NCBI RefSeq assembly: GCF_009760405.1 | Contig: NZ_WRPP01000001.1 | Location: 310,001-374,000 of the forward strand | From: Nocardia terrae | GTDB taxonomy: Bacteria; Actinomycetota; Actinomycetes; Mycobacteriales; Mycobacteriaceae | Length of the DNA stretch: 64,000 nt | Direction: 5' to 3' | Shown: piece after piece, positions 43,867-51,973 of the stretch | Numbering within the stretch: the stretch's first letter is position 1 | Layout: the number at the start of each line of letters is the position of its first letter | The notes under the pieces: generated by a model | Seen by the model: the letters and a program-made list of their open reading frames with translations, nothing else | Told to the model about the DNA's origin: nothing | Database searches by the model: none | Program-made: the position numbers and the translations under genes

Positions 43867-45276
43867 ATGTCGGCGCTGGGACGACCGGGCTGGGTGTTAG
43901 TCGGCCGCTACCGGTTGATAGAGAAGCTGGGGAGCGGCGGGTTCGGGACCGTCTGGAAGGCCCACGACGAGCGGTTGCGGGTCGATGTCGCGGTGAAGGA
44001 AGTGCTGCTCCCGCAGGCCGAATCGAGTGCTGAGCACGCCGAACGAGTCGCGCGGGCCGAACGCGAGGCCCGCAATGCCGCGCGGCTGCGCGACCATCCG
44101 AACATCGTCGGCGTCCTCGATGTCGTCACCGACGGCGGGACGCCGTGGATCGTCATGCGGCTGGTGTCCGGCCGATCCCTGAAGCAGCGACTGGACGATG
44201 GAGCGGTACCCGTCCCGGAAGCCACCGTCATCGCGGAGGCACTGCTGCGGGCCCTGCGGGCCGCCCATGACGCGGGCGTGGTCCACCGCGACATCAAGCC
44301 GGGCAATATCCTGCTCGCCAACGGCGGCGAGGTGTTGCTCACCGATTTCGGGACCGCCCGCCACCATTCCGATCACACGCTGACCGCCAAGGAGTCGATC
44401 ATCGGCTCGTTCGAATACATGGCGCCCGAACGCATCGACGGCGATGACACACCGGCCGGTGACCTGTACTCGCTCGGCGTCACGCTCTATCACGCGGTGG
44501 AGGGGGTTTCCCCGTTCCGGCGCGACACCATTCACGGAACGATGAAAGCGGTGATGTTCGGGGCGGCTCCCCGGCCGGTGCACGCCGGGCAGCTCGGCCG
44601 GCTCATCACCCGGCTGATGGACAAGAAGCCGGAGCTACGCCCGTCCATCGCACAGGCACTGACCCTGCTCTCGACGCCGTCGGCCCACGCGCCGAAACCG
44701 GCGGCCCCCGTGGAGAACTCCCGGCCTCCGGGAGCCGGGCGCAGGCGTCGCGAGGCAGGCCGCCTGATGGCCCGTGCCCGAGATCATCAGAAGCGTGGCG
44801 ACATCGGCGAAGCCGAGCGGCTGCTACGCGAGGCCGCGGCGCTGGACGACTCCCTCTCCATGTCCTTCCTGGCGAGACTCCTCGAAAACCGCGGCGCCCG
44901 TACCGAAGCCGAACGCTGGTACCGCAAAGCCGCCGAGAGCGGCGAAACCCTGTCCATGCTCACCCTCGGCCACATGTGCATGAAGGCGGGCGACCTCAGC
45001 CAAGCCGCCTACTGGTACCGCCGCTACGCCGACCACGGCCACATTCTCGGAAAGGTCCACCTCGCAACGGTTCACGAGGCCCGCGGCGAGGACGACCGCG
45101 CCGAACTCCTCTACCGCGAGGTCGAGCAGGACGGTGACATGGTCGCCCTCAAAGCCCTCGGCGACCAATGGAAATCCCTGGGCCGCACCGACGCCGCGAA
45201 ACGCGTCTACCTCAAATCCGCCCGCGCCGGCTACGCCCCCGCGCAGGCCGCTCTCGAGACCCTGCCCCCGCGCTGA
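43867..45276 (+). CDS. Soluble Ser/Thr protein kinase with Sel1/TPR repeats
   Basis: A 469-residue kinase: Gly loop LGSGGFGTVW (21-30), Lys44 (VAVKE), catalytic HRDIKPGN (140-147), DFG at 160-162, activation segment ending in APE. The kinase part ends near 275, then a basic Pro/Arg linker and about five Sel1/TPR-like repeats (AERLLREAAALDDSLSMSFLARLLENRG, AERWYRKAAESGETLSMLTLGHM, AAYWYRRYADHG, etc.). No membrane segment, unlike most Pkn kinases. ATG 43867 is chosen; the frame is open for 16 codons upstream. The repeats suggest regulation through protein partners. Confidence 0.9.
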   Translation: MSALGRPGWVLVGRYRLIEKLGSGGFGTVWKAHDERLRVDVAVKEVLLPQAESSAEHAERVARAEREARNAARLRDHPNIVGVLDVVTDGGTPWIVMRLVSGRSLKQRLDDGAVPVPEATVIAEALLRALRAAHDAGVVHRDIKPGNILLANGGEVLLTDFGTARHHSDHTLTAKESIIGSFEYMAPERIDGDDTPAGDLYSLGVTLYHAVEGVSPFRRDTIHGTMKAVMFGAAPRPVHAGQLGRLITRLMDKKPELRPSIAQALTLLSTPSAHAPKPAAPVENSRPPGAGRRRREAGRLMARARDHQKRGDIGEAERLLREAAALDDSLSMSFLARLLENRGARTEAERWYRKAAESGETLSMLTLGHMCMKAGDLSQAAYWYRRYADHGHILGKVHLATVHEARGEDDRAELLYREVEQDGDMVALKALGDQWKSLGRTDAAKRVYLKSARAGYAPAQAALETLPPR

Positions 45277-45403
45277 CCGGTGCGCGCTCGCAGAGTCGGC
45301 AAGCTAACATTGCGCACCCCGTGAATCGGTCCTAGCCTGCGCAAAGAGTCTCGTTGACTCCAGCCGGAACTCTGGATCTCCCGACACGCACCGAGGCGGT
45401 TTG

Positions 45404-46585
45404 ATGGCCGACGCTCGTTCGCTGTATCGAACCTGGTGGCGAGACCGGGTGGACTACCGATGGCTGGTCGACACCCTGCGATCGCACGCGGCACTGCGCG
45501 GATTCAAGATCATGTTGGGCGCGGGCGGGATCGTCATGCTGTTGATCGCGGTACTGGCCGCGCTCGCGCAGGGCGACGTCTCGGGGCCGCTGGGCTGGCA
45601 GGGCGGGGTGGAGGCCACGGTGGCCGGGGCGTGGACGCTGCGGTGGTGGCTGCTGCCGTGGCCGCGCGAAATCGAATCCCTGGTGTGGATCGCGCTGTTC
45701 GACCTGGACACCGCGGCCAACGATCTGCTGGCGCGCGACCGCGTCATCGCGGTGCTGGGGATCGTGCTGCTGATGGCCATGGGCGGATACGTGACCGTGT
45801 TCCACGGCCCGCGCATCCTGGCCCTGCACGTCGGGTGGTCGATGCTGACGGCGGTGATGCTGGCAGCGCTGATCGCGACCGGGCACCTTCCGGCCACCGG
45901 GCGCGGCGAACCGCACACCCCCGGCCGATATCAGGATCTGGCGCTGGGCCTCGACATCGTTCTGGTGATGGTGGTCGTGGTCGGCGTCATCCTGCCGTTC
46001 GTGCAGGTATGCCACTGGATCGTGCGGGTGGACGCCTTGTCCGATCCGCTGACCGGCTTGCTCAACCGCCGCGGCCTCGACTCCTATCTGGCCGCTCAGG
46101 TCGACCGCTGCGGGCGCCGCTCCGGATATGTCGCCTCGGTGGATCTGGACCGGTTCAAGACCATCAACGACACCTTCGGACACCCCTTCGGCGACGAAGT
46201 GCTGGTCCGGGCGGCCCGGCGACTCCGCGACACCGTCGAACCGGAGGCGCTCGTGGCCCGGACCGGAGGCGAGGAATTCGTCGTGGTCGGCTGTCTGCGC
46301 GAGGACCCCGCCACCGTGGCCGAGGGCCTGCGCGCCGCCGTCGAAACCACCCCCGACCTCCCCGTCACGATCACCGCCAGCGTCGGCGTCGCCATCGTCG
46401 ACGCGGCGCAACCCGACGCCGAATGGACCGAGGCCGCCTTCCGCCGCCTGCTCCACCGCGCCGACTCCGCCATGTACCGCGCAAAACGCCTGGGCGGCAA
46501 CACCTTCGTCATCACCGACGGCGACGAGCCGAACGAGGTTCGATATCTGGCCCACCATCGCGACCTCGAACCCCGAACCGGGTAG
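45404..46585 (+). CDS. Membrane GGDEF diguanylate cyclase
   Basis: A 393-residue protein: N-terminal region with about five to six membrane helices (FKIMLGAGGIVMLLIAVLAALA; VIAVLGIVLLMAMGGYVTVF; HVGWSMLTAVMLAALIATG; LDIVLVMVVVVGVILPFVQV) followed by a GGDEF domain (about 215-370) with DPLTGLLNRRGLD, the Mg-binding VDLDRFKTIND and an intact GGEEF. It therefore should make c-di-GMP. The product-inhibition RxxD site five residues before GGEEF is absent. A ribosome binding site GAGGCGG precedes ATG 45404. Confidence 0.92.
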   Translation: MADARSLYRTWWRDRVDYRWLVDTLRSHAALRGFKIMLGAGGIVMLLIAVLAALAQGDVSGPLGWQGGVEATVAGAWTLRWWLLPWPREIESLVWIALFDLDTAANDLLARDRVIAVLGIVLLMAMGGYVTVFHGPRILALHVGWSMLTAVMLAALIATGHLPATGRGEPHTPGRYQDLALGLDIVLVMVVVVGVILPFVQVCHWIVRVDALSDPLTGLLNRRGLDSYLAAQVDRCGRRSGYVASVDLDRFKTINDTFGHPFGDEVLVRAARRLRDTVEPEALVARTGGEEFVVVGCLREDPATVAEGLRAAVETTPDLPVTITASVGVAIVDAAQPDAEWTEAAFRRLLHRADSAMYRAKRLGGNTFVITDGDEPNEVRYLAHHRDLEPRTG

Positions 46586-46595
46586 CGTCGGCGGC

Positions 46596-46880
46596 GTGCA
46601 ATTTCTCGTGCTGACCGAGCGCTATCAGGACCGCTTCACCGAGGACGACTTCGCCGCCGTCATCCCCGGCGAAACCGAACATGTCCGACAGCTCCACGCC
46701 GACAACGTAGTCCGCAACATCTGGCTGCGCGGCGACACCCGCGGCGCGGCCTTCATCATCGAGGCCGCGACTCTCGCCGAGGCCGAGGCGGTGGTGGCGG
46801 AGTTCCCCCTGTCCCGTAAGGACATGTCCGACTTTCGGATCATCCCCCTGCAACCCTACGGCGGATTCGGTCCGCGCTGA
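46596..46880 (+). CDS. Muconolactone-isomerase/YciI-like small protein
   Basis: A 94-residue ferredoxin-like (dimeric alpha-beta barrel) protein: MQFLVLTERYQDRF, NVVRNIWLRGDTRGAAFIIEAATLAEAEAVVAEFPLSR and RIIPLQPYGGF. The pattern (short strand, helix, GDxxGxxxIxEAxxxxEA) fits the muconolactone delta-isomerase-like/YCII group. GTG 46596, 10 bp after the cyclase stop; it may be read in the same transcript. Function unknown. Confidence 0.8.
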   Translation: MQFLVLTERYQDRFTEDDFAAVIPGETEHVRQLHADNVVRNIWLRGDTRGAAFIIEAATLAEAEAVVAEFPLSRKDMSDFRIIPLQPYGGFGPR

Positions 46881-46908
46881 CCTCGTGCGAGCCGTAGTCG
46901 CGTCGAAA

Positions 46909-46941
46909 TACGTCGTGTGGAGCGTCATCTGACCGATGCGG
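46909..46941 (+). promoter_or_regulatory. Shared bipartite promoter element, site 1
   Basis: TACGTC (46909-46914), 8 bp, then CGTCATCTGACCGATGCGG (46923-46941). It ends 30 bp before the ATG at 46972. Same element as at five other promoters up to 61.6 kb; see findings. Confidence 0.72.
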
Positions 46942-46971
46942 CGGTGATGGTGAGCCGGTGACAGTGGGGAG

Positions 46972-47679
46972 ATGGCGGACATCGAACCCGAGGACATGCC
47001 GGACGGCGCACCTGTGGCTCGGAGAACACTGTTGGGCATGCTCGGACTCGGTGCGGTTGGCCTGATCGCCGCGCCGTACCTGCAGACCGGGTGGGAAGGA
47101 TTGCTGGCCAAGGCATCTCAGCAGGATCCGACCGGCCTTACCGGGCTGCTCCCGAATCCGGGCGGGTTCCGGTACTACAGCGTCGTCCGCTCGGTGCCGC
47201 GCAAGGGCGAGGCCGACTACGAGCTGACGATCGACGGCCTGGTGGACCGTCCACGCACGTATACGCTCGCGGACCTGCGCGCGTTCCCGCAGACCCGGGT
47301 CGTCCACGATGTGCGATGCACCGACGGCTGGCGTGTCGAGAAGGTGCCGTTCGACGGTGTGAGGCTGTCCGACCTGCTCGACGACTCGGGGGTGGGGGCG
47401 AATGGAAAAGCCTTGAGCTTCAGCTGTTTCGACGGCGCGTACACCGAGAGCCTCACGCTGGAGCAGGCCCGTCGCGCCGATGTGCTGGTGGCGCTGCGGA
47501 TGCAGGACGCGCCGATCACACATGAGCACGGCGGCCCGGTCAGGCTCTATGCGGCTCCGATGTACTTCTACAAGTCCGCCAAGTGGCTGTCCGGCATATC
47601 GGTCACCGACCGGGTCGTCCCCGGCTACTGGGAGGAGCGCGGGTATGACGTCGACGGGTGGCTCGATGACACGCGCTGA
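46972..47679 (+). CDS. Molybdopterin-dependent oxidoreductase (sulfite oxidase/MsrP fold)
   Basis: A 235-residue exported oxidoreductase. A twin-arginine-like start (ARRTLLGMLGLGAVGLIAAPYL, about 16-37) precedes the Moco domain: YELTIDGLVDRPRTYTLADLRAFP, then the Moco-ligand Cys in HDVRCTDGWRVEKVPFDGV, and HGGPVRLYAAPMYFYKSAKWL. It lacks the heme and dimer domains of full sulfite oxidases, so resembles MsrP-type reductases or YedY. Overlaps the cytochrome b gene by 14 bp, likely its membrane electron partner. Preceded by the shared promoter element. Confidence 0.9.
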   Translation: MADIEPEDMPDGAPVARRTLLGMLGLGAVGLIAAPYLQTGWEGLLAKASQQDPTGLTGLLPNPGGFRYYSVVRSVPRKGEADYELTIDGLVDRPRTYTLADLRAFPQTRVVHDVRCTDGWRVEKVPFDGVRLSDLLDDSGVGANGKALSFSCFDGAYTESLTLEQARRADVLVALRMQDAPITHEHGGPVRLYAAPMYFYKSAKWLSGISVTDRVVPGYWEERGYDVDGWLDDTR

Positions 47680-48340
47680 ATCGCCGACGGGAGCGCGGCC
47701 GGAGCGGCGCGACGTGCGCAGATTCACCACCGCCGAGCGAATGGTCCACCGCGCCACCGCAACACTGATGCTGCTGTGCGTGACGACCGCGGCCTTCCTC
47801 TATGTCGGGCCGCTGGCTCAGCTGGTGGGGCAGCGAGACCTCGTGGCGACCGTCCACGAGTGGTCGGGCATCCTGCTGCCCGTGCCGGTCCTGCTGGGGT
47901 TGTTCGCACCGGCCTTCCGCGCCGACCTCCGCAGGCTGAACCGCTTCGCGCCGTACGACCGCCGCTGGCTGAACGCGGTTCGCCGGCGTCTGACCGCACC
48001 ATCGGAACGCCCCGCGGGCAAGTTCAACGCCGGGCAGAAGCTCTATGCGGGCTGGATCGCCGGCGCCGTCCTGGTGATGATGTGCACGGGCCTGCTGATG
48101 TGGTTCCCGCACCTGCTCCCGGCCATCTCCCGGACCAGCGCGATCTTCGTGCACGATGTCCTCGCCTGGGCCATCGCGGTCGTGCTGGCGGGTCACATCC
48201 GCAAGGCGTACCAGGATCCGGAGGCGCGGCGCGGCATGCGGACCGGGTACGTCGCGCGGGAGTGGGCGCACCGCGAGCACCCCCGGTGGCCTGTCGAGGA
48301 CCGGCCGACCGCGGAGCGGAGCGGTCCGTCCCGGATGTGA
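47666..48340 (+). CDS. Cytochrome b/b6 domain membrane protein (electron partner)
   Basis: A 224-residue membrane protein with four hydrophobic helices. Histidines suited to heme ligation are in AERMVHRATATLML, VATVHEWSGILLP, and HDVLAWAIAVVLAGHIRKAY, the formate-dehydrogenase-gamma/cytochrome b561-like pattern. ATG 47666 is inside the end of the molybdoenzyme gene, so the two are translationally coupled, and it probably passes electrons between the quinone pool and that enzyme. Confidence 0.85.
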   Translation: MTRAESPTGARPERRDVRRFTTAERMVHRATATLMLLCVTTAAFLYVGPLAQLVGQRDLVATVHEWSGILLPVPVLLGLFAPAFRADLRRLNRFAPYDRRWLNAVRRRLTAPSERPAGKFNAGQKLYAGWIAGAVLVMMCTGLLMWFPHLLPAISRTSAIFVHDVLAWAIAVVLAGHIRKAYQDPEARRGMRTGYVAREWAHREHPRWPVEDRPTAERSGPSRM

Positions 48341-48375
48341 AGGGGCGGAGGATGGTTCGCCACCCGTGGCGGAGT

Positions 48376-49023
48376 TCAGAGATCGCGCTCGGAGATGATG
48401 CCGTACCTGATCGCCAGGTTGGCCAGCCGGGCGCGCTTCTGGTTCTGCGGCAGGTCTGCTACGCCGAATTTGGCGAACAGGGCCCGCATCTGAGCCTTGA
48501 CCGTGTCGAGGGAGAAGAACAGCTCGTCGGCGATCTGCTGATTGGTGGCGGGCAGCGCGAACCCGTCGGCGCCGGTGAGGAGCGGGCGGCACAGGGCGAT
48601 CAGGACCGAGAGCTGTGTGGAGGTCAGGGCGCCCGGCGTCGGCAGGCCGTCGCGGGAGGCTTTGGTGCGGTCGCCGCCGACGCCCTCGGTGAAGTCGTGA
48701 AAGGTGATGCGGGAGTTGCCCATTCGCAGCATGTCGCCGGGCCGCAGTGGGTGGCGACCGGCCAGCCGGTCGCCGTTGACGAACGTGCCGTTGAGCGAGA
48801 GGCCGCCGTCGAGCAGGGTCCATTGCTCACCCAGGTATTCGGCGACGGCGTGCACCCGTGACACCTCCCCGTCCCAGGACAGCGAGATGTCCGCCTTCGG
48901 GGAACGGCCGATGGTAAGTCGTGATCGCCTGGGCGACAAGGGCAGCTCGCGGTGCCGTCCCTTGTCGTCGTAAACCCTGAAGAACGGTCCGTCGACATCG
49001 GCCGACCGGAACGCTTTCGTCAT
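48376..49023 (-). CDS. FHA domain protein with C-terminal helix-turn-helix
   Basis: A 215-residue two-domain protein. FHA domain (about 25-110): RLTIGRSPKADISL, SRVHA, and SLNGTFVNGDRL, the phosphothreonine-reading loops. C-terminal (about 135-215) helical region with ALPATNQQIADELFFSLDTVKAQMRALFAKFGVADLPQNQKRARLANLAIRYGII, a LuxR/winged-type HTH. It therefore looks like a phosphorylation-responsive regulator, and the Ser/Thr kinase at 43.9 kb could be its partner; not proven. Last gene of the operon DUF308-SDR-this. ATG 49023. Confidence 0.87.
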   Translation of the reverse strand: MTKAFRSADVDGPFFRVYDDKGRHRELPLSPRRSRLTIGRSPKADISLSWDGEVSRVHAVAEYLGEQWTLLDGGLSLNGTFVNGDRLAGRHPLRPGDMLRMGNSRITFHDFTEGVGGDRTKASRDGLPTPGALTSTQLSVLIALCRPLLTGADGFALPATNQQIADELFFSLDTVKAQMRALFAKFGVADLPQNQKRARLANLAIRYGIISERDL

Positions 49024-49057
49024 CGAATCGAATTCCTTCGTGTTCGTGAGCCGAGAT

Positions 49058-49840
49058 CTAGGCGCTCGCGCGGCCGGCGACGACCGCGACACCCGTTCTG
49101 CCGCCGTCGACATCGAGGACGGTGCCGTGGATGAAGGCGGCATCGTCGGAGGCGAGATAGACGGCGGCGGCCGCGATCGCGTCGGGGTGGCCGGAACGGC
49201 CGGCGGGGGTGCCGAGCATCAATGTTTCGCCGGGATGCTCGACGGCGGGATCCCAGTCGGGGGTGACGATGACGCCGGGGGAGATGGCATTGACCCGGAC
49301 CCCGCGGTCGCCGAACTCGGATGACCATGCGCGCGTGAGGGTTTCCATCGCGCCCTTGGTCGACGCGTAGAGCGCGCCGACCGGGATACCGAGGCGCGCT
49401 ACCCACGAGCCGAGGTTGATGATCACGCCGCCGCCGGCCTCGATCATCCCGGGGACGACGGCCTGGGTGAGGAAGAACGGGGCTTTGACATTGACCGCGT
49501 AGACGCGATCGAAGCTCTCGTCGTCGATGGTCAGGGTGGTTCCCGGCGGATAGATGCCCGCATTGTTGACCAGGATGTCGATGCGGCCGCCCAGGCGGTC
49601 GGCCGCCGCGGCGGCGAGTGCGCGGCTCGCGGCGGCGGTGCCGTCGAGATCGGCGTGCACGTAGTCGGCCGCGCCGCCCGCGGCACCGATCTGCGCGACG
49701 ACCGCCTCACCGCGCGCCCGGTCACGTCCGGAGACGATGACGTGAGCGCCCTCCGCCGCGAAGGCGATCGCGATCGAGCGCCCGATATTGCTGGTGGAGC
49801 CGGTGATCAGAGTCTTCTTGCCGTGCAGTCTCGGGGACAT
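49058..49840 (-). CDS. Short-chain dehydrogenase/reductase (SDR)
   Basis: Classical SDR of 260 residues: TLITGSTSNIGRSIA (TGxxxxIG cofactor motif), NNAGIY, catalytic Ser (GSWVARL) with YASTK, and NAISPGVIVT. A C-terminal DVDGGRTGV is normal for FabG-like members. NADP(H)-dependent reduction of a carbonyl or oxidation of an alcohol; substrate unknown. Second gene of the operon transcribed from the shared element at 50506-50474. Confidence 0.92.
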   Translation of the reverse strand: MSPRLHGKKTLITGSTSNIGRSIAIAFAAEGAHVIVSGRDRARGEAVVAQIGAAGGAADYVHADLDGTAAASRALAAAAADRLGGRIDILVNNAGIYPPGTTLTIDDESFDRVYAVNVKAPFFLTQAVVPGMIEAGGGVIINLGSWVARLGIPVGALYASTKGAMETLTRAWSSEFGDRGVRVNAISPGVIVTPDWDPAVEHPGETLMLGTPAGRSGHPDAIAAAAVYLASDDAAFIHGTVLDVDGGRTGVAVVAGRASA

Positions 49841-49872
49841 GGGTTCCTTCTCTCGGATTGTCGAACGGGAGG

Positions 49873-50442
49873 TCAGCGGCGGGTGTGCTTCCAGGCCAGC
49901 AGTGCGGCCTGGGCGATGAAGAAGACGCCGCCGCCGGTGGCGTAGACGGCCAGCACGCCCAGCGACGGGGAGTCGCCGGTGGCCTGGGCGATGTAGGTCG
50001 CGCCGACCAGGAAGGACAGGCCGCCGGAGATCAGGGTCGGCCATTGCTTGCCGAAGGCGGCGCCTCGGCGGCGCACTCCGACGATCAGCTGGGCCGCGCC
50101 CGAAAGCACCGCCCAGGCGCCGAATACGCCCAGGACGGCGGCCGCGCCGCCGAGGGTTCCGGCGAAGCCGAGGGCAATGGCGACGGCCGCGCTGAGGATG
50201 CCGTTGAGGGCGGTCACGCGACGTTCGGAACCTTCCGGAACGGCGAGATAGTCGAGCAGCGACGAGACGGCGTCGATCAGCGGGTAGACGACCAGGAGGG
50301 TCACCGCGATCGCGTTCAAGGTGTGGTGGGACGCGGCGAAGGCGATCGCCCACCCGATGGCCAGTACGCCGCGGCTCAGATACAGCCGGATCAGCGACGA
50401 ACGCTCGGAGGTCGAAACGGGCGGTGCGGCAGTCGTGTTCAT
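49873..50442 (-). CDS. DUF308 (HdeD-like) membrane protein
   Basis: A 189-residue protein with about six hydrophobic segments in three hairpins (YLSRGVLAIGWAIAFAAS; HTLNAIAVTLLVVYPLIDAVSSLLDYL; LNGILSAAVAIALGFAG; AAVLGVFGAWAVLSGAAQLIVGV; LISGGLSFLVGATYIAQA; LGVLAVYATGGGVFFIAQAALLAW), the DUF308/HdeD layout of acid- or stress-linked proteins. First gene of a minus-strand operon that also has the SDR and FHA proteins. Confidence 0.87.
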   Translation of the reverse strand: MNTTAAPPVSTSERSSLIRLYLSRGVLAIGWAIAFAASHHTLNAIAVTLLVVYPLIDAVSSLLDYLAVPEGSERRVTALNGILSAAVAIALGFAGTLGGAAAVLGVFGAWAVLSGAAQLIVGVRRRGAAFGKQWPTLISGGLSFLVGATYIAQATGDSPSLGVLAVYATGGGVFFIAQAALLAWKHTRR

Positions 50443-50473
50443 GTACTCCACCCTCGCGCCGGGACCGCCGCCC

Positions 50474-50506
50474 CCACATCCGTCAGTTGACGGTGCTCGC
50501 GACGTA
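50474..50506 (-). promoter_or_regulatory. Shared bipartite promoter element, site 2 (for DUF308 operon)
   Basis: On the minus strand: TACGTC (50506-50501), 8 bp, then CGTCAACTGACGGATGTGG (50492-50474). It ends 31 bp before the ATG at 50442. Site 3 faces the other way, so together they form a 19-bp inverted repeat. Confidence 0.72.
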
Positions 50507-50518
50507 GGTCGTGGACGG

Positions 50519-50551
50519 TACGTCGATGCCAGCGTCAGCTGACGGATGTGG
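50519..50551 (+). promoter_or_regulatory. Shared bipartite promoter element, site 3 (for hydrolase operon)
   Basis: TACGTC (50519-50524), 8 bp, then CGTCAGCTGACGGATGTGG (50533-50551), 67 bp before ATG 50619. The longer distance suggests a longer leader here, or use of an earlier start such as GTG 50574. Confidence 0.7.
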
Positions 50552-50618
50552 CACCCCGGCTGCGGAGGCGACAGTGGGATCACACCACCGATCCCCACTG
50601 TTCGAAGGACGAAATCCC

Positions 50619-51470
50619 ATGGTCGAGAATGCAAATGGCCGCTTCCGGCGCAATGTCACGCGCGGCGCCGCGGCAGTCGTGGCGGCGGTCGCGGCCGGTG
50701 GTCTCGCGGTCGCCTGCACCGCGAACACCGTCACCCACGCCGGCCCGAACGAGGACGCGCCGCGGCCGACCATCGTGCTGGAGCACGGCGCGTTCGCCGA
50801 CGGCTCCAGCTGGAACGGCGTCATCGAGAAGCTGACCAAGGACCGCTATCCCGTGGTGGCGGCGGCCGATCCGCTGCGCGGTCCCGCCAGCGACGCCGCC
50901 GCGCTGCGCTCGGTGATCAGCCATATCGACGGGCCGGTCATCCTCGTCGGGCATTCCTACGGCGGGTCGGTCATCAGCGCGGCCGCGGCCGGGAACGACA
51001 AGGTCAAGGGCCTGGTCTACGTGGCGGCGTTCCTGCCCGCGCCCGGCGAGACCGCGCTCGAGCTGACCAACAAGTTCCCGGGAACCACGCTGCCGGGCAC
51101 GCTGAATCCGGTGCCGTTCACCAATGCCGACGGCACCGCGGGCACCGACCTCTACATCCAGCAGGACAAGTTCCCCGCGCAGTTCGCCGCCGACGTCCCC
51201 GCGGATCGCGCCGCCCTCGCCGCCGCGTCGCAGCGGCCGATCGCGCAGTCCGCGCTCGAGGAGAAGGCCACGGTCGCGGCCTGGAGCGAGAAGCCCAGCT
51301 GGGACATCATCACCACCAAGGACCTCAATATCCCGGTCGAGGCGCAGCGCTTCATGGCCGAGCGCGCCCACGCGACGGTCACCGAGGTCGACGCCTCGCA
51401 TTCGGTCGCCGTCTCGCATCCGGACGTGGTGGCGAAGGTGATCGAACAGGCCGCCGCGGCCGCGCACTGA
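50619..51470 (+). CDS. Exported alpha/beta hydrolase
   Basis: A 283-residue alpha/beta hydrolase. Basic N-terminus and hydrophobic helix (RGAAAVVAAVAAGGLAVAC) with a weak lipobox cysteine, so secreted or lipid-anchored. Catalytic motifs: oxyanion IVLEHGAFADGSSW, nucleophile Ser113 in VGHSYGGSV, His in VDASHSVAVSHP. Resembles the MaoC-like/salicylate-esterase family of small hydrolases, where the PnbA- or RutD-type substrate is unknown. ATG 50619 has GAAGGA upstream. First gene of an operon with the VOC and flavin reductase genes. Confidence 0.9.
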   Translation: MVENANGRFRRNVTRGAAAVVAAVAAGGLAVACTANTVTHAGPNEDAPRPTIVLEHGAFADGSSWNGVIEKLTKDRYPVVAAADPLRGPASDAAALRSVISHIDGPVILVGHSYGGSVISAAAAGNDKVKGLVYVAAFLPAPGETALELTNKFPGTTLPGTLNPVPFTNADGTAGTDLYIQQDKFPAQFAADVPADRAALAAASQRPIAQSALEEKATVAAWSEKPSWDIITTKDLNIPVEAQRFMAERAHATVTEVDASHSVAVSHPDVVAKVIEQAAAAAH

Positions 51471-51499
51471 AAACCCCACCCGCACAGGAGAACCCGATC

Positions 51500-51946
51500 A
51501 TGGACATGAAACTCGAAGTCATCGTGCTGCCCGTCGCCGATGTCGATCGCGCCAAGGACTTCTACGCCGAGCGGCTCGGATTCCGGCTCGACGCCGACTT
51601 CACCGTGGACGACGGCTACCGCGTCGTCCAGGTGACCCCGCCCGGCTCCGAATGCTCGATCATCTTCGGCGCCGGAGTCACCGACGCCGCCCCCGGATCC
51701 CTACGCGGACTGCACCTCATCGTCACCGACATCGAGAAGGCCGCAGCCGAACTCGGCGAACGCGGTGTCGCCGTGGAGGGACCGTTCCGGGACGCGACCG
51801 GTGTCTTCCACCACGCCGGAACCGCCGACCGGGTCCCCGGCGCCCACCCGGATCGCCGCAGTTACGGTTCCTTCGCCGCCTTCGAAGATCCGGACGGCAA
51901 CGCTTGGTTCCTGCAGGAAGTCACTCAGCGCGCGCCCGGCCGCTGA
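51500..51946 (+). CDS. VOC family protein
   Basis: A 148-residue glyoxalase-fold protein: LEVIVLPVADVDRAKDFYAERLGFRLDAD (first half), LRGLHLIVTDIEKAAAELGERGV (second half), and SFAAFEDPDGNAWFLQEV at the end. An internal stretch with repeated His residues (TGVFHHAGT) is unusual and could be a metal site. AGGAG is 9 bp before ATG 51500. Co-transcribed with its neighbours. Reaction unknown. Confidence 0.88.
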   Translation: MDMKLEVIVLPVADVDRAKDFYAERLGFRLDADFTVDDGYRVVQVTPPGSECSIIFGAGVTDAAPGSLRGLHLIVTDIEKAAAELGERGVAVEGPFRDATGVFHHAGTADRVPGAHPDRRSYGSFAAFEDPDGNAWFLQEVTQRAPGR

Positions 51947-51973
51947 CGCTCACGAAAGCCACGGAAGCACATC

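Noticed and set aside
46909..46941. ECF-type promoter (CGTC as -10) as the explanation of the shared element
   Set aside because: No common -35 motif lies 16 bp upstream of CGTC in the six sites; the fixed repeat is instead another ACGTC about 8 bp away, and better -10 boxes lie further downstream.
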